This document shows, piece by piece, positions 29,758-38,661 of a stretch of DNA of 45,412 nucleotides. The position numbers and the translations under genes are program-made. Origin of the DNA: an uncultured Bacteroidales bacterium (GTDB lineage: Bacteria; Bacteroidota; Bacteroidia; Bacteroidales; UBA932); assembly GCA_946410455.1 (NCBI GenBank), contig CAMKAJ010000019.1, forward strand, positions 1 to 45,412, read 5' to 3'. The number at the start of each line of letters is the position of its first letter. Position 1 is the stretch's first letter. The notes beneath the pieces are model-generated. The model was not told where the DNA came from and ran no database searches. It saw nothing but the letters and a program-made list of their open reading frames with translations.

Positions 29758-30935
29758 CTGAACAGCTTTCCGTGGCATAAGCGGTACGAGAGGCCGCTAC
29801 CGCAAGGACAAGGATCGTCCGGTGCTACCGGGCGAACTTTATAAACACTGTCAAAAAAGCGCATGAGCTCCTCACTCTCTGCATCGGACAGCTCAACTCC
29901 ATACAGTTCTTCCAGGTAATCCTCCGTAGCAGAGTAGCGCAGGAGTCCGGTTTCGTGGGCTGAATGGCCCTTCAGAAGCCATTTGGGGACGGAATTGGCA
30001 TATTCCAGGATGATATTGGCAAACTGGTTGAACTCTTCTTGCGAGGCTACGTCTGCGGCAGCAGAAGACAGTGGAGACATCAGCAAATCCAGATTGTGCT
30101 CGTCCGGCGCATACTGTGCATTCAGCCACACTGTATGTGCAGATGCAAACAATGAATCTCCCTCATATCCCAGGCCGGAGAGCATAGTTATGAGTTCGGA
30201 TCCTTCCGGAGAATCGAGCCCGAAAGCGCAAAAAGGAGCCCTTGCGCCGCACTGCTCTATCTCTTCACGGGAAAACCTGGCATATTTGCGGGGCTGCTTG
30301 TAGTGCACACGGCGGGTTTTCATGAGTTCCTCGAAATTCTCTACAAAAGGAGAGACCAGATAGGCCTCGCCTTTGTACGACTCCTGGTACAGTCTCACTG
30401 CCGGATGGCGGGAAAGGTTAACTGCCAGCTCCTTAGCCTGGGAGAAATCGTAAATATCGTCGAAAATACAATCAACGAAAGTCTTGAGGGGCACTGCGCC
30501 AAACACGTTCACAGCCCCCAGAATGAGATGCTCCAGCTCAAATGAACCATCTCTTTCTTTTCTTGAGATTATTTCGTCTATCTCTCCGGATATCAGCGTA
30601 TAAAATTCCTCAGAAATTCGCACTGTCTGGAGTTCTTCCCCAGGATTGAAGGTATCTGCATCTATGAAATGCAGCACCTCTACTGCAGACGGATAGGCAC
30701 CGGGGATAATACTCACCGGCTTGCCCGGCCCAGCCTTGCACAAGGCCTGAAGCAAGCGCAGGTCAGACTCCATCAGCTTGTCCAGCCACACCTTGGGGGC
30801 GGACAGGTATGCAGAAAGAGTGCGCACCAGTTCCTTCTTGCGCATCACCCTCATGGGGAGCGCGTCAAAGTAATCAAGTGTGGCTTCAATCTCCTCCTGC
30901 GAACGGGAGCTGATTATGTCGCTAATTAGACGCAT
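29754..30935 (-). CDS. SEC-C motif protein of unknown function
   Basis: A 393-residue cytosolic protein. The C-terminus has a SEC-C zinc-binding motif, PDDPCPCGSGLSYRLCHGK (the last 25 residues or so), as in SecA tails and many unrelated proteins. The remaining 360 residues are mainly helical, with no recognised domain. The start at 30935 (MRLISDIISS) is chosen because a complete promoter (30973-30942) ends 6 nt upstream. A start at 30953 would lie inside or before the promoter. The gene follows trmO but has its own promoter within trmO's 3' end. Confidence 0.8.
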   Translation of the reverse strand: MRLISDIISSRSQEEIEATLDYFDALPMRVMRKKELVRTLSAYLSAPKVWLDKLMESDLRLLQALCKAGPGKPVSIIPGAYPSAVEVLHFIDADTFNPGEELQTVRISEEFYTLISGEIDEIISRKERDGSFELEHLILGAVNVFGAVPLKTFVDCIFDDIYDFSQAKELAVNLSRHPAVRLYQESYKGEAYLVSPFVENFEELMKTRRVHYKQPRKYARFSREEIEQCGARAPFCAFGLDSPEGSELITMLSGLGYEGDSLFASAHTVWLNAQYAPDEHNLDLLMSPLSSAAADVASQEEFNQFANIILEYANSVPKWLLKGHSAHETGLLRYSATEDYLEELYGVELSDAESEELMRFFDSVYKVRPVAPDDPCPCGSGLSYRLCHGKLFS

Positions 30936-30941
30936 GAGCGG

Positions 30942-30973
30942 CAAAATTAACATTTTTCTGCAGAAAGCACAAA
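30942..30973 (-). promoter_or_regulatory. promoter of the SEC-C gene, within trmO
   Basis: Minus strand: TTTG (30973-30970), 20 nt, TAATTTTG (30949-30942), a full match. It ends 6 nt before the ATG at 30935, so the message should be leaderless. Confidence 0.65.
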
Positions 30974-31609
30974 TACTTGCTCTCCATCTACCCGGAATTT
31001 TATTTCAAATCCCGAGAGCACGATTCCGTACACTCTCTGGGCGTCGTGATGGTAGGCAGGTCTGGGATCCTGCGAAAGGAGCTGGACAAGCGTCTCCGCG
31101 AGCTCAGGGCCCAATTGCAGGGCTGTTTCTTGCGGAATATGCACCTCCAGAGGCTCCCAGGGGCTGGCGTCCACAAAACCGCTGCCGGCACCCGGGCGAC
31201 TGTCGGAGTACTCTATATATGGCTTCACATCATATATAGGTGTCCCGTCCGCCAGATCGGCACCCGAGACCCTGAGTACCCCGCCGGAAACCGACTCAAC
31301 ACGTACGCAAGAGAGCCCGAGGCCGTTGGGCCGGAAGGGCGAACGGGAGGCAAAAACTCCCACTCTCTTGTTTCCTCCGAGTCGTGGAGGACGCACCGTA
31401 AGAGCAGAATTAGAGTCCGCTCTCATAGAGAAGCCCCAAATCAGCCAGCAGTAATCAAACTCTTCCAACCCACGCACAGCCTCCTCTGCATTGTAGGGCG
31501 GCACAAACCGTACTTCACCGAGGAGTCCGGGAGCAAGTCCGGCCTGGCGCGGAAGGCCGAATTTCCCCTTCAGCGGAGAATGATAATATGCTATCGGCTC
31601 TATAATCAT
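30947..31609 (-). CDS. trmO: tRNA t6A37 N6-methyltransferase TrmO
   Basis: TrmO (TsaA/YaeB) uses SAM to methylate N6-threonylcarbamoyladenosine at position 37 of tRNA-Thr. The 220-residue product starts MIIEPIAYYHSPLKGKFGLPRQAGL. The beta-barrel core shows FDYCWLIWGF, GVFASRSPFRPNGLGLSCVRV and ADLADGTPIYDVKPYIEYSDS, which are the family's signatures. The C-terminal part ends FKIKFRVDGEQV-like strands. The start at 31609 overlaps the upstream M23 gene stop as ATGA. A 10-residue longer start at 31639 is rejected because it disregards that junction and the family N-terminus. Confidence 0.93.
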   Translation of the reverse strand: MIIEPIAYYHSPLKGKFGLPRQAGLAPGLLGEVRFVPPYNAEEAVRGLEEFDYCWLIWGFSMRADSNSALTVRPPRLGGNKRVGVFASRSPFRPNGLGLSCVRVESVSGGVLRVSGADLADGTPIYDVKPYIEYSDSRPGAGSGFVDASPWEPLEVHIPQETALQLGPELAETLVQLLSQDPRPAYHHDAQRVYGIVLSGFEIKFRVDGEQVFVLSAEKC

Positions 31610-32820
31610 CGTGCCAGCTCCTCTTGATAAGCGGCGCAAAGCTTCTTGAGAGAATCAAGATTAGCTGCCTTCAGCGGTTCTGCAGGAGGAGATATCATCT
31701 TTAGCGGATCTACAGGAGTGCCGTTTTTCCAAACCCGGAAGTCCAGATGGGGGCCGGTGGAGTGGCCGGTAGAGCCCACATAACCTATAGTCTGTCCCTG
31801 CGCAACGCGCGCTCCGGCCTTGATGCCCGATGCGAATTTGGACAGGTGCATGTAGCAGGTCTCGTAGCCGTTCATGTGGCGTATCTTGATGCGGTTGCCT
31901 CCCCCGCTGCCGTCCCAGCCGCATAGCGTAACCGTGCCGTCGCCGATAGACTGCACCGGCGTACCGGTGGGCGCAGCATAATCCACGGCCGTATGCGGCC
32001 TTACCTTGCCGGTAATGGGATGCTTGCGGTGGTAGGTAAAGCGGCTGCTGATGCGATTGTAGCGCAGCGGCGCCTTGAGAAACGCCTTGCGCATGCTCTC
32101 GCCAGTCTCGCTCCAGTACTTGTTTCCTCCGTCACCCTGGTTGAAACGCACGGCGCATGCCTGATAATTGCCGCTGTTGTAAATTGCGAAGAGCACGCTG
32201 TCTATGCGTACCACTTCGCCGTCGGCCACGGTCTGATTGTACAGCACGCGGAAGCGGTCGCCCTCTTGCAGGCCGAAGAAATTCACCGTCCACGCGTAAA
32301 TATCTGCAAGGTCTACTATGAGCAGCGGAGAAATGCCGGCGTCGAGCATATCGTTCCAGAGAGAACTGCGGATGGTCACGTCTGCGCTTTTGCGCTCATG
32401 CTCCACCGGCCTGTCCCAGGTCCAGGCGCAGAGCGAATCGGCGCAGCAGAATACGGTAGAACGGATTCGGTCGTTGTGGTAAACCAAGTATTCAAGTTTC
32501 CGGCCGGTAGAATCGGGGCTGTAATATGCTTCAACGGGATTGCCGGCACGCATACGCCGTACATCAAAAACCTCCTTGCTGGCATCTGCCAACGAAAGTG
32601 CAGCTCTGTGGCTCATGCCCATACGCCCCATGAGAGCCGTAAAAGTCTCTCCATCACGCACCTCGGAAGAGTCGGACTGATATCTGTTTGTATAAAAGCC
32701 GATTGCGGGCATTTCCTCAACAGAAACTTCAACTTCGTTTTCTACGCTCCGACTGCACTTGCAAGAAGGAAGCATGGCCGCGAGGGCTAAAAACAGTACA
32801 AAGTAGCGTCGCTTCATCAT
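31606..32820 (-). CDS. M23-family murein endopeptidase, lipoprotein
   Basis: A 404-residue envelope protein with a lipobox LPSC (Cys20). The N-terminal region (about 50-270) resembles the LysM-less OapA/MepM-type upstream domain: GETFTALMGRMGMS, then DVRRMRAGNPVEAYY. The C-terminal LytM/M23 domain begins near residue 265 with RFTYHRKHPITGKVRPHTAVDYAAPTG-type sequence. It carries the first zinc motif HTAVD, the HLSKF loop and GPHLDFRVWKNG, where HLD replaces the classical HxH; I recall this variant in Bacteroidota homologues. It likely cleaves peptidoglycan cross-bridges. It is coupled to the HerA-like gene (ATGA) and to trmO. Confidence 0.9.
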   Translation of the reverse strand: MMKRRYFVLFLALAAMLPSCKCSRSVENEVEVSVEEMPAIGFYTNRYQSDSSEVRDGETFTALMGRMGMSHRAALSLADASKEVFDVRRMRAGNPVEAYYSPDSTGRKLEYLVYHNDRIRSTVFCCADSLCAWTWDRPVEHERKSADVTIRSSLWNDMLDAGISPLLIVDLADIYAWTVNFFGLQEGDRFRVLYNQTVADGEVVRIDSVLFAIYNSGNYQACAVRFNQGDGGNKYWSETGESMRKAFLKAPLRYNRISSRFTYHRKHPITGKVRPHTAVDYAAPTGTPVQSIGDGTVTLCGWDGSGGGNRIKIRHMNGYETCYMHLSKFASGIKAGARVAQGQTIGYVGSTGHSTGPHLDFRVWKNGTPVDPLKMISPPAEPLKAANLDSLKKLCAAYQEELAR

Positions 32821-34424
32821 TTGATAAGGTTTCCTAACAAGCTGCGGGTGAGTTCCTTAGCTATAGTATTAGAAGCGCTGCGGGTAGCCTTGCTTACAGC
32901 CTTCTGCGTGGTAGTAGTCTTGGACTTTTTCTTGGGTGCTCCGGTAACTTTGGTCGAAATAGTATCGGCAAGTGCAGCAGCGGCAACACCGGTTACGGCA
33001 GTCATTACAGAACGCAAGACCTTACTGCCCAGGCCCGTAGATTTCTTCTTGGCTTCTCGTGCCTCTGCTTTTGCCTGCACTGCCGCCTGGTGTTCCGCCT
33101 CGGCCTGTGCCTCTGCTTCTGCCTTGAGGCGCTCTGCCTCCTGACTTGCGGCGGTAATAATTTCGTAAGCACTCTCCCTGTCTATTGCGTGGTCGTAGCG
33201 GCCGTAGAGCCGGCTGCGCTTTATCAGCTCCTCTCTCTGGCCGGCAGACACAGCACCTATTTGGCTGAGGGGGAAGAGGATTTTTGCGCGCTCAACCATT
33301 GCCGGGGTGCCTTTTTCATCCAGGAACGAGACCAGAGCCTCGCCGGTGCCGAGTTCGAGCAGCGTATCGTAGGTCTTGAACTCGGGATTGGGACGGAAAG
33401 TATCCGCCGCCACCTTTACCGCCTTCTGGTCCTGGGGACTGTAAGCACGGAGAGCATGCTGCACCCGGTTTCCCAGCTGGCCAAGTATGCTTGCCGGGAT
33501 ATCGGCCGGGCTCTGGGTAATGAAGTAAACCCCCACTCCCTTGGAGCGAATGAGTCTTACAACCTGCTCGATCTTATCTGTAAGTGCCTTGGAAGTACCC
33601 TCGAAGAGCATGTGCGCCTCGTCGAAGAAGAACACCAGCTTAGGCAGGTCCATGTCTCCCACCTCTGGAAGAGTGGCGTAAAGCTCGGAGAGCAGCCAAA
33701 GCAGGAAGGTAGAATAGAGCTTGGGCTGAAGCATCAGCTTGTCTGCTGCCAGCACATTCATAATACCCTTGCCACCCTCGCATTGCAGCAGGTCGTAGAT
33801 ATCGAAATCGGGCTCTCCGAAGAACTTTTCTGCGCCCTGGTTCTCCAGGCTCAGTAGAGCTCTCTGTATGGCTCCCACAGAGGCAGAAGTGATATTTCCG
33901 TACCGAGTAGTGTATTCCGCAGCATTCTGCCCAACGAAATTCAGCATGGCCCTAAGGTCCTTGAGATCGATGAGAAGCAGACCGTTGTCGTCTGCTATGC
34001 GGAATACTATATTAAGTACGCCGGTCTGGGTTTCATTCAGGTCCATAAGGCGGCCTAGCATCTCTGGGCCCATACGCGAGACTGTGCTGCGCATCGGGTG
34101 CCCCTGCTCGCCAAAGACATCGAAAAAGCGCACCGGGCACGGCTCGAAGGCAGGGTCTGATATTCCGAATTCCGCGCAGCGCTTCTCTATGAATCCGCTC
34201 ATGCGTCCGGCCTGGCTGATTCCGCTCAGGTCGCCTTTCATGTCGGCCATGAAACAAGGCACGCCTGCCTGGCAGAAAGTCTCTGCAAGTACCTGGAGAG
34301 TAACTGTTTTGCCGGTTCCTGTAGCCCCTGCAATGAGGCCGTGACGGTTAGCCATTTTACCTGTTATACTGATAGGGCCCTTGGGGCCGTGGGCGACGTA
34401 GAGACCGTTGATGGGAGTGTACAT
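32817..34424 (-). CDS. HerA/YjgR-like ATPase (DUF853)
   Basis: A 535-residue P-loop ATPase of the DUF853/YjgR family, related to the HerA-FtsK helicases. Walker A is GATGTGKT (33-40), Walker B LVFFFDEAH (263-271), then a sensor region VGVYFITQSPADIP. RLYGRYDHAIDRESAYE lies near the end of the core. From about residue 432 the tail is Ala/Glu then Lys-rich, with a hydrophobic stretch (TAVTGVAAAALADT). The biochemical role is not settled for the family. It is first in the minus-strand run with the M23 gene and trmO, and is divergent from the exported FAD enzyme. Confidence 0.88.
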   Translation of the reverse strand: MYTPINGLYVAHGPKGPISITGKMANRHGLIAGATGTGKTVTLQVLAETFCQAGVPCFMADMKGDLSGISQAGRMSGFIEKRCAEFGISDPAFEPCPVRFFDVFGEQGHPMRSTVSRMGPEMLGRLMDLNETQTGVLNIVFRIADDNGLLLIDLKDLRAMLNFVGQNAAEYTTRYGNITSASVGAIQRALLSLENQGAEKFFGEPDFDIYDLLQCEGGKGIMNVLAADKLMLQPKLYSTFLLWLLSELYATLPEVGDMDLPKLVFFFDEAHMLFEGTSKALTDKIEQVVRLIRSKGVGVYFITQSPADIPASILGQLGNRVQHALRAYSPQDQKAVKVAADTFRPNPEFKTYDTLLELGTGEALVSFLDEKGTPAMVERAKILFPLSQIGAVSAGQREELIKRSRLYGRYDHAIDRESAYEIITAASQEAERLKAEAEAQAEAEHQAAVQAKAEAREAKKKSTGLGSKVLRSVMTAVTGVAAAALADTISTKVTGAPKKKSKTTTTQKAVSKATRSASNTIAKELTRSLLGNLIK

Positions 34425-34430
34425 AGTGGT

Positions 34431-34460
34431 TTTGTTTTTGGCAAATATACGCTATATTTG
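34431..34460 (+). promoter_or_regulatory. promoter of the exported FAD enzyme
   Basis: TTTG (34431-34434), 18 nt, TATATTTG (34453-34460), ending 19 nt before the ATG at 34480. Confidence 0.55.
34442..34449 (-). promoter_or_regulatory. -7 box of the HerA-like operon
   Basis: Minus strand TATATTTG (34449-34442) ends 17 nt before the ATG at 34424. It lies 3 nt from the opposite-strand box, making a near-palindromic double -7 element. Confidence 0.5.
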
Positions 34461-34479
34461 TGGAAAAACATATCCAAAA

Positions 34480-36336
34480 ATGAAGATTGCCCACTCATTG
34501 ATGGCAGCCGCGCTGCTGCTTTTATACCCTCTGGCCAGCTTTGCCCAGGGGATGTTGACAGAACAGAACTCACCCGTTGTGAAAGAAGTAACGCTGGAAA
34601 GCGACCTGGTTGTTGCCGGCGGCGGCCTGGCCGGCGTGTGCGCCGCTGTTTCTGCCGCCCGTCACGGAGCTTCCGTCATTCTCGTACAAGACCGTCCGGT
34701 CCTGGGCGGCAACGCCTCCAGCGAGATGCGCATGGGAATTGTGGGCGTACTCAAAAGCCAGTACTCCGAGGCAGGAATCCTGGAAGAAATGCAATTGCGC
34801 AATTTCTACCATAACCCGCTCCAGCGCTACACTATGTGGGACGATGTCATTTATTCCACGGTTGTTTCCGAGCCTCGTATCAAGCTGCTGCTCAATACTT
34901 CTGTAGAAGATGTTGTGATGGACGGGGAGCGCATTGCGGCCGTGAAATGCTGGAATATCAACGCATACACGCGTTACATTATTAAAGGAAAGATTTTTGC
35001 CGACTGTACCGGCGACGGCATACTGCGGCTGTCCGGAGCCAAGTTCCGTCGCGGCCGCGAGTTCCCGGAAGAATTCGGCGAGGACTTCCAGCAGTCCGGC
35101 GGAGACTCCCACACCATGGGTAATTCCATCCTGCTGCAGCTTCGCAAGACCGACGAAGAGCACCCCTTCATTGCTCCCGAATGGGCATATCATTTTACGG
35201 ACGACGACTTCGACTATGAGGTCCCCAGCTCCACCATCCCGGGCGTGAAATTCAACTACAAGCGCATCTACAGCCCCCGGGACAACAACTTCTGGTGGAT
35301 AGAATTCGGAGGCCTGTACGACACCATTTTCGACGCTCCTGACATCCAGTTCGAGCTTAAGCGAATCGCGTATGGCATCTGGGAGTACATGAAGAATCAT
35401 CCCGACGGACGCTGCAAAGGGTACGAGCTCGACTGGATAGGGTCGCTGCCCGGCAAGCGCGAATCTACCCGGTTCATCGGCCCGCACATCCTTACGCAGA
35501 ACGACGTGATGAGCGGCGGGCACTTCGAGGATGTTGTGGCTTACGGCGGATGGACCCTGGACGACCATGACCCAGAGGCGTTCCACAAGAAGGGCCGCAT
35601 CAGCGTGGAATATAAGACTCCGGACTACTTTGGCATACCGTTCGACTGCCTGTATTCAGTGAACGTACCCAATCTGATGTTTGCCGGACGTGACATTTCC
35701 TGCACTCACATGGGCCTCTCGGCCACCCGCGTCATGGCCACAACGGCCCTCCTGGGCCAGGCCTGCGGTACCGGCGCCGCCGTGGCTCTGCAAAAAGGAG
35801 TTGATCCTGCCGGCGTGCGCGCCCAGTACATCGGAGAGCTCCAAGCCATGCTCGAAGACGACGACTGCATGCTCCCCTACCGCTGGCGCAAGCCTTCCGA
35901 CCTTACCATGAGCGCCTCAGTAGCCAAGGAGCACGAAGTGCTGCGTAACGGAATAGACCGCGCCTGGGACAGCAAAGACAACGGCGTGTGGCTGACTCCC
36001 GGCAAGGATGCAGTGGTGTACTCCTGGGAGAAGCCAGTTACCGTAAGCGGAGCGCGTCTAATCAATGATTCCAACTTCAAGGTCCGCAGCAAGCGCATGC
36101 GCAAACTCGAGGCTACCACGGAGCGTGTAAAGATGCCCGAGATGATGCCCAAGGCATACCGCATCGAGGTCAAGCTCAAGAAGGGCCCCTGGACAACTGT
36201 CTATGAGTGCCCGCTCAACTACGAGAGGCTCAACAAGATTGCTTTCGCCCCTGTGCAGGCCGATGCCGTGCGCCTGGTGGTTACCGACACCTGGGGCGCC
36301 CCAAAGGCTCATATTTTCGCCTTAGACGTCAACTGA
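34480..36336 (+). CDS. exported FAD-dependent oxidoreductase
   Basis: A 618-residue flavoprotein of the FAD_oxidored group, with a Sec-type signal peptide (1-22, ending LASFAQ) and no twin arginine. The FAD Rossmann loop is VVAGGGLAGVCAA (44-56), and RPVLGGNASSEMRMG (72-86) completes the dinucleotide site. The substrate domain contains GLYDTIFDAPDIQ, LPGKRESTRFIGP and NLMFAGRDISCTHMGLSATRVMATTALLGQA, the second FAD contact. The last 140 residues look like a beta-sandwich. The substrate is unknown, and related proteins are often in glycan or aromatic degradation loci. The start at 34480 follows from the promoter and the signal peptide. An earlier in-frame start at 34408 is rejected. Confidence 0.85.
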   Translation: MKIAHSLMAAALLLLYPLASFAQGMLTEQNSPVVKEVTLESDLVVAGGGLAGVCAAVSAARHGASVILVQDRPVLGGNASSEMRMGIVGVLKSQYSEAGILEEMQLRNFYHNPLQRYTMWDDVIYSTVVSEPRIKLLLNTSVEDVVMDGERIAAVKCWNINAYTRYIIKGKIFADCTGDGILRLSGAKFRRGREFPEEFGEDFQQSGGDSHTMGNSILLQLRKTDEEHPFIAPEWAYHFTDDDFDYEVPSSTIPGVKFNYKRIYSPRDNNFWWIEFGGLYDTIFDAPDIQFELKRIAYGIWEYMKNHPDGRCKGYELDWIGSLPGKRESTRFIGPHILTQNDVMSGGHFEDVVAYGGWTLDDHDPEAFHKKGRISVEYKTPDYFGIPFDCLYSVNVPNLMFAGRDISCTHMGLSATRVMATTALLGQACGTGAAVALQKGVDPAGVRAQYIGELQAMLEDDDCMLPYRWRKPSDLTMSASVAKEHEVLRNGIDRAWDSKDNGVWLTPGKDAVVYSWEKPVTVSGARLINDSNFKVRSKRMRKLEATTERVKMPEMMPKAYRIEVKLKKGPWTTVYECPLNYERLNKIAFAPVQADAVRLVVTDTWGAPKAHIFALDVN

Positions 36337-36465
36337 TCGCGACGCGGAGCGGGCTGTTGAAATGTCTGTTGAAAACTTCTGGTGAAAAGTTGGTTTTTGC
36401 AGGTTTCTATTGGTTAAATTTGTAGTCCCAATAGTAAAAAATCAGACTTTTAACTACGAATAGTA
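36337..36465 (+). promoter_or_regulatory. nrdD upstream region with palindrome over the -7 box
   Basis: The -7 box TAAATTTG lies at 36415-36422, 43 nt before the nrdD ATG. It is flanked exactly by CTATTGG (36407-36413) and CCAATAG (36428-36434), a perfect inverted repeat with a 14-nt centre. The half site extends as TTnCTATTGG on both sides. Such an arrangement is typical of a repressor operator. The nearest TTG (36390-36392) is 22 nt away, a little far for the -33 element. Confidence 0.55.
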
Positions 36466-38661
36466 ATGGACGTACGTAAAACCAACGGCTCGATTGAAGA
36501 GTACGACAAAGCCAAGCTGGCCCGTGGAATACACGAGGCCTATAAATCAGCTGGCGAATACTGCGACGACGCGGTTGTAGTAAGCATCATCAACAACCTG
36601 TACATATACGAACAGATTACCAGCCGCGAAATCCGCAGGCAGGTAGAAGATGCGCTGATGGGCATCAACAAGAAAGTGGCCCTCGCCTACATCCACAAGT
36701 TCGACGCCAACCTCGACCTGCGCAAGAAGCGCGACTTCATCAAAGGCTACATCAAGGCCTCCAACGCCGCCACCGGATCCAAGTTCGACGCCAACGCCAA
36801 CGTCACCCGCAAGAACATCGTGACTCTGGGCAACGAGCTTTACAAAGAGAACAATATCAAGCAGAACCGCTACATCATGCAAGACAAGATAAAGGCCCTC
36901 TATGGCCGCCATCTTGCCGACCAGTACATTCAGGACCTGGAATCCCACATCCTGTACAAGCACGACGAAAGCGGAACTCCCGGCTTCCCCTACTGCGTGG
37001 CCATCACCATGTATCCCTTCCTCATCAGCGGACTCAAGGAACTCGGAGGCGTATCTGTAGCCCCCACCGACCTCAAGAGCTTCTGCGGCGAGTTCATCAA
37101 CCTGGTGTACTCCGTCTCTTCCCAGTTCATGGGCGCAGTGGCCACTCCTGAATTCCTGATGTATTTCGACTACTTCCTGCGCAAGGACTATGGCGAGGAC
37201 TACCTTGAGCATCTCGACGAAGTAGTGGAACTCAACGCCAAGAAAAGGACTCTCGTGAAGGTCATCGACAACTGCTTCCAGCAGGTAGTCCACTCCATGA
37301 ACATGCCCGCCGGCAACCGTGGCTACCAGACCGTATTCTGGAATATCGGTTACTTCGACAAGCCCTATTTCGAGGGTGTATTCGGCGACTTCTTCTTCCC
37401 CGACGGCACCAAGCCCAAGTGGGAGACCCTCGACTGGCTGCAGAGGCACTTCATGAACTGGTTCAACGAGGAGCGCAACCATTATATCCTCACCTTCCCC
37501 GTGGAGACCATGGCCCTGCTGACCGACGGAGGCGACGACTTCGCCGACAAGGAGTACGCAGATTTCACCGCAGAAATGTGGTCTAAGGGACACAGCTTCT
37601 TCTGCTACCTGAGCAACAGCCCCGACTCCCTGAGCAGCTGCTGCCGCCTGCGCAACGAGATTCAGAAGGAAGACAACCACAACCACACCACCCACCAGTA
37701 TTCCATGGGTACTGCTTCTGTAGCCACCGGCTCCAAGTCCGTGATGACCATCAATCTCAACAGGCTCATCCAGGACTCCGTACGCCGCTATTTCCTGGAG
37801 CGCCGTGGTGTGCAGCTCGAGAACGGAAAGCCGCTCGACCCCGTTTCCAATTTCTACGACAAGGACGACCTCTTTGTGAACTACATAGACAGGGACATCC
37901 GCGAGATGACCGAGCGCGTGCACAAATATCAGATTGCCTTCAACGAGATTATCAAGGACTTCCTCAAGGCAGAGATGCTCGACGTGTACAAGGCCGGCTT
38001 CATCGATATGAAGAAGCAGTACCTTACCGTGGGTGTAAACGGGCTCACCGAGGCGGCTGAGTTCCTTGGATTGGATGTCTCTCCCAATCCCGAGTACGGC
38101 GCCTTTGTGAACACCATCCTCGAGACTATCAACATAGCCAACCGCAAGGACCGCACCCCGGACGCCATGTTCAACACCGAATTCGTGCCCGCCGAGAACC
38201 TCGCAGCCAAGAACTATGCATGGGACAAGAAAGACGGCTATTTTGTATCAGATAAGCACAACCTCTACAGCTCCTATTTCTACAACCCCGAGGATGTGAA
38301 CGTGTCTATGATAGACAAGTTCAAGCTCCACGGCGAAGACTTCGTGAAGTATCTGGACGGAGGCAGCGCCCTGCACATGAACATTGCCGAGCACCTGTCC
38401 AAAGACCAGTACCGCCAGCTGCTGAAGGTTGCGGCCCACTATGGCACCAACTACTTTACCTTCAACTGCCGCAACACCGTTTGCAACGACTGCGGATATA
38501 TCAGCAAAGACACCCTTACCAAGTGTCCTAAATGCGGAAGCGAGAACCTGGATTACCTGACCCGCGTCATTGGCTATCTTAAGAGAATTTCTTCCTTTGC
38601 AGAGCCGAGGCAGGTAGAAGCAGGCAAACGCTTCTACAACCCCAAGGAAGATAATGCTTAA
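36466..38661 (+). CDS. nrdD: anaerobic ribonucleoside-triphosphate reductase
   Basis: The class III ribonucleotide reductase catalytic subunit, making dNTPs from NTPs without oxygen by glycyl-radical chemistry. The 731-residue protein starts with an ATP-cone (about 1-90), the allosteric activity domain. The barrel includes NMPAGNRGYQTVFWNIGYFD, LTFPVETMALLTDGG and SLSSCCRLRNE with the active-site Cys. Near the end a zinc site is formed by CNDCGY and CPKCG. The radical glycine is Gly703 in RVIGYLKR. It is followed by nrdG with an 8-nt overlap and heads a run of eight genes. Upstream is a palindrome centred on the -7 box, a candidate oxygen- or nucleotide-responsive operator. Confidence 0.97.
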   Translation: MDVRKTNGSIEEYDKAKLARGIHEAYKSAGEYCDDAVVVSIINNLYIYEQITSREIRRQVEDALMGINKKVALAYIHKFDANLDLRKKRDFIKGYIKASNAATGSKFDANANVTRKNIVTLGNELYKENNIKQNRYIMQDKIKALYGRHLADQYIQDLESHILYKHDESGTPGFPYCVAITMYPFLISGLKELGGVSVAPTDLKSFCGEFINLVYSVSSQFMGAVATPEFLMYFDYFLRKDYGEDYLEHLDEVVELNAKKRTLVKVIDNCFQQVVHSMNMPAGNRGYQTVFWNIGYFDKPYFEGVFGDFFFPDGTKPKWETLDWLQRHFMNWFNEERNHYILTFPVETMALLTDGGDDFADKEYADFTAEMWSKGHSFFCYLSNSPDSLSSCCRLRNEIQKEDNHNHTTHQYSMGTASVATGSKSVMTINLNRLIQDSVRRYFLERRGVQLENGKPLDPVSNFYDKDDLFVNYIDRDIREMTERVHKYQIAFNEIIKDFLKAEMLDVYKAGFIDMKKQYLTVGVNGLTEAAEFLGLDVSPNPEYGAFVNTILETINIANRKDRTPDAMFNTEFVPAENLAAKNYAWDKKDGYFVSDKHNLYSSYFYNPEDVNVSMIDKFKLHGEDFVKYLDGGSALHMNIAEHLSKDQYRQLLKVAAHYGTNYFTFNCRNTVCNDCGYISKDTLTKCPKCGSENLDYLTRVIGYLKRISSFAEPRQVEAGKRFYNPKEDNA

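Noticed and set aside
36547..37923. Long antisense open frame (458 codons) inside nrdD
   Set aside because: It is the reverse complement of a highly conserved gene; its product is Val/Glu/His-rich without any recognisable motif, a codon-bias artefact.
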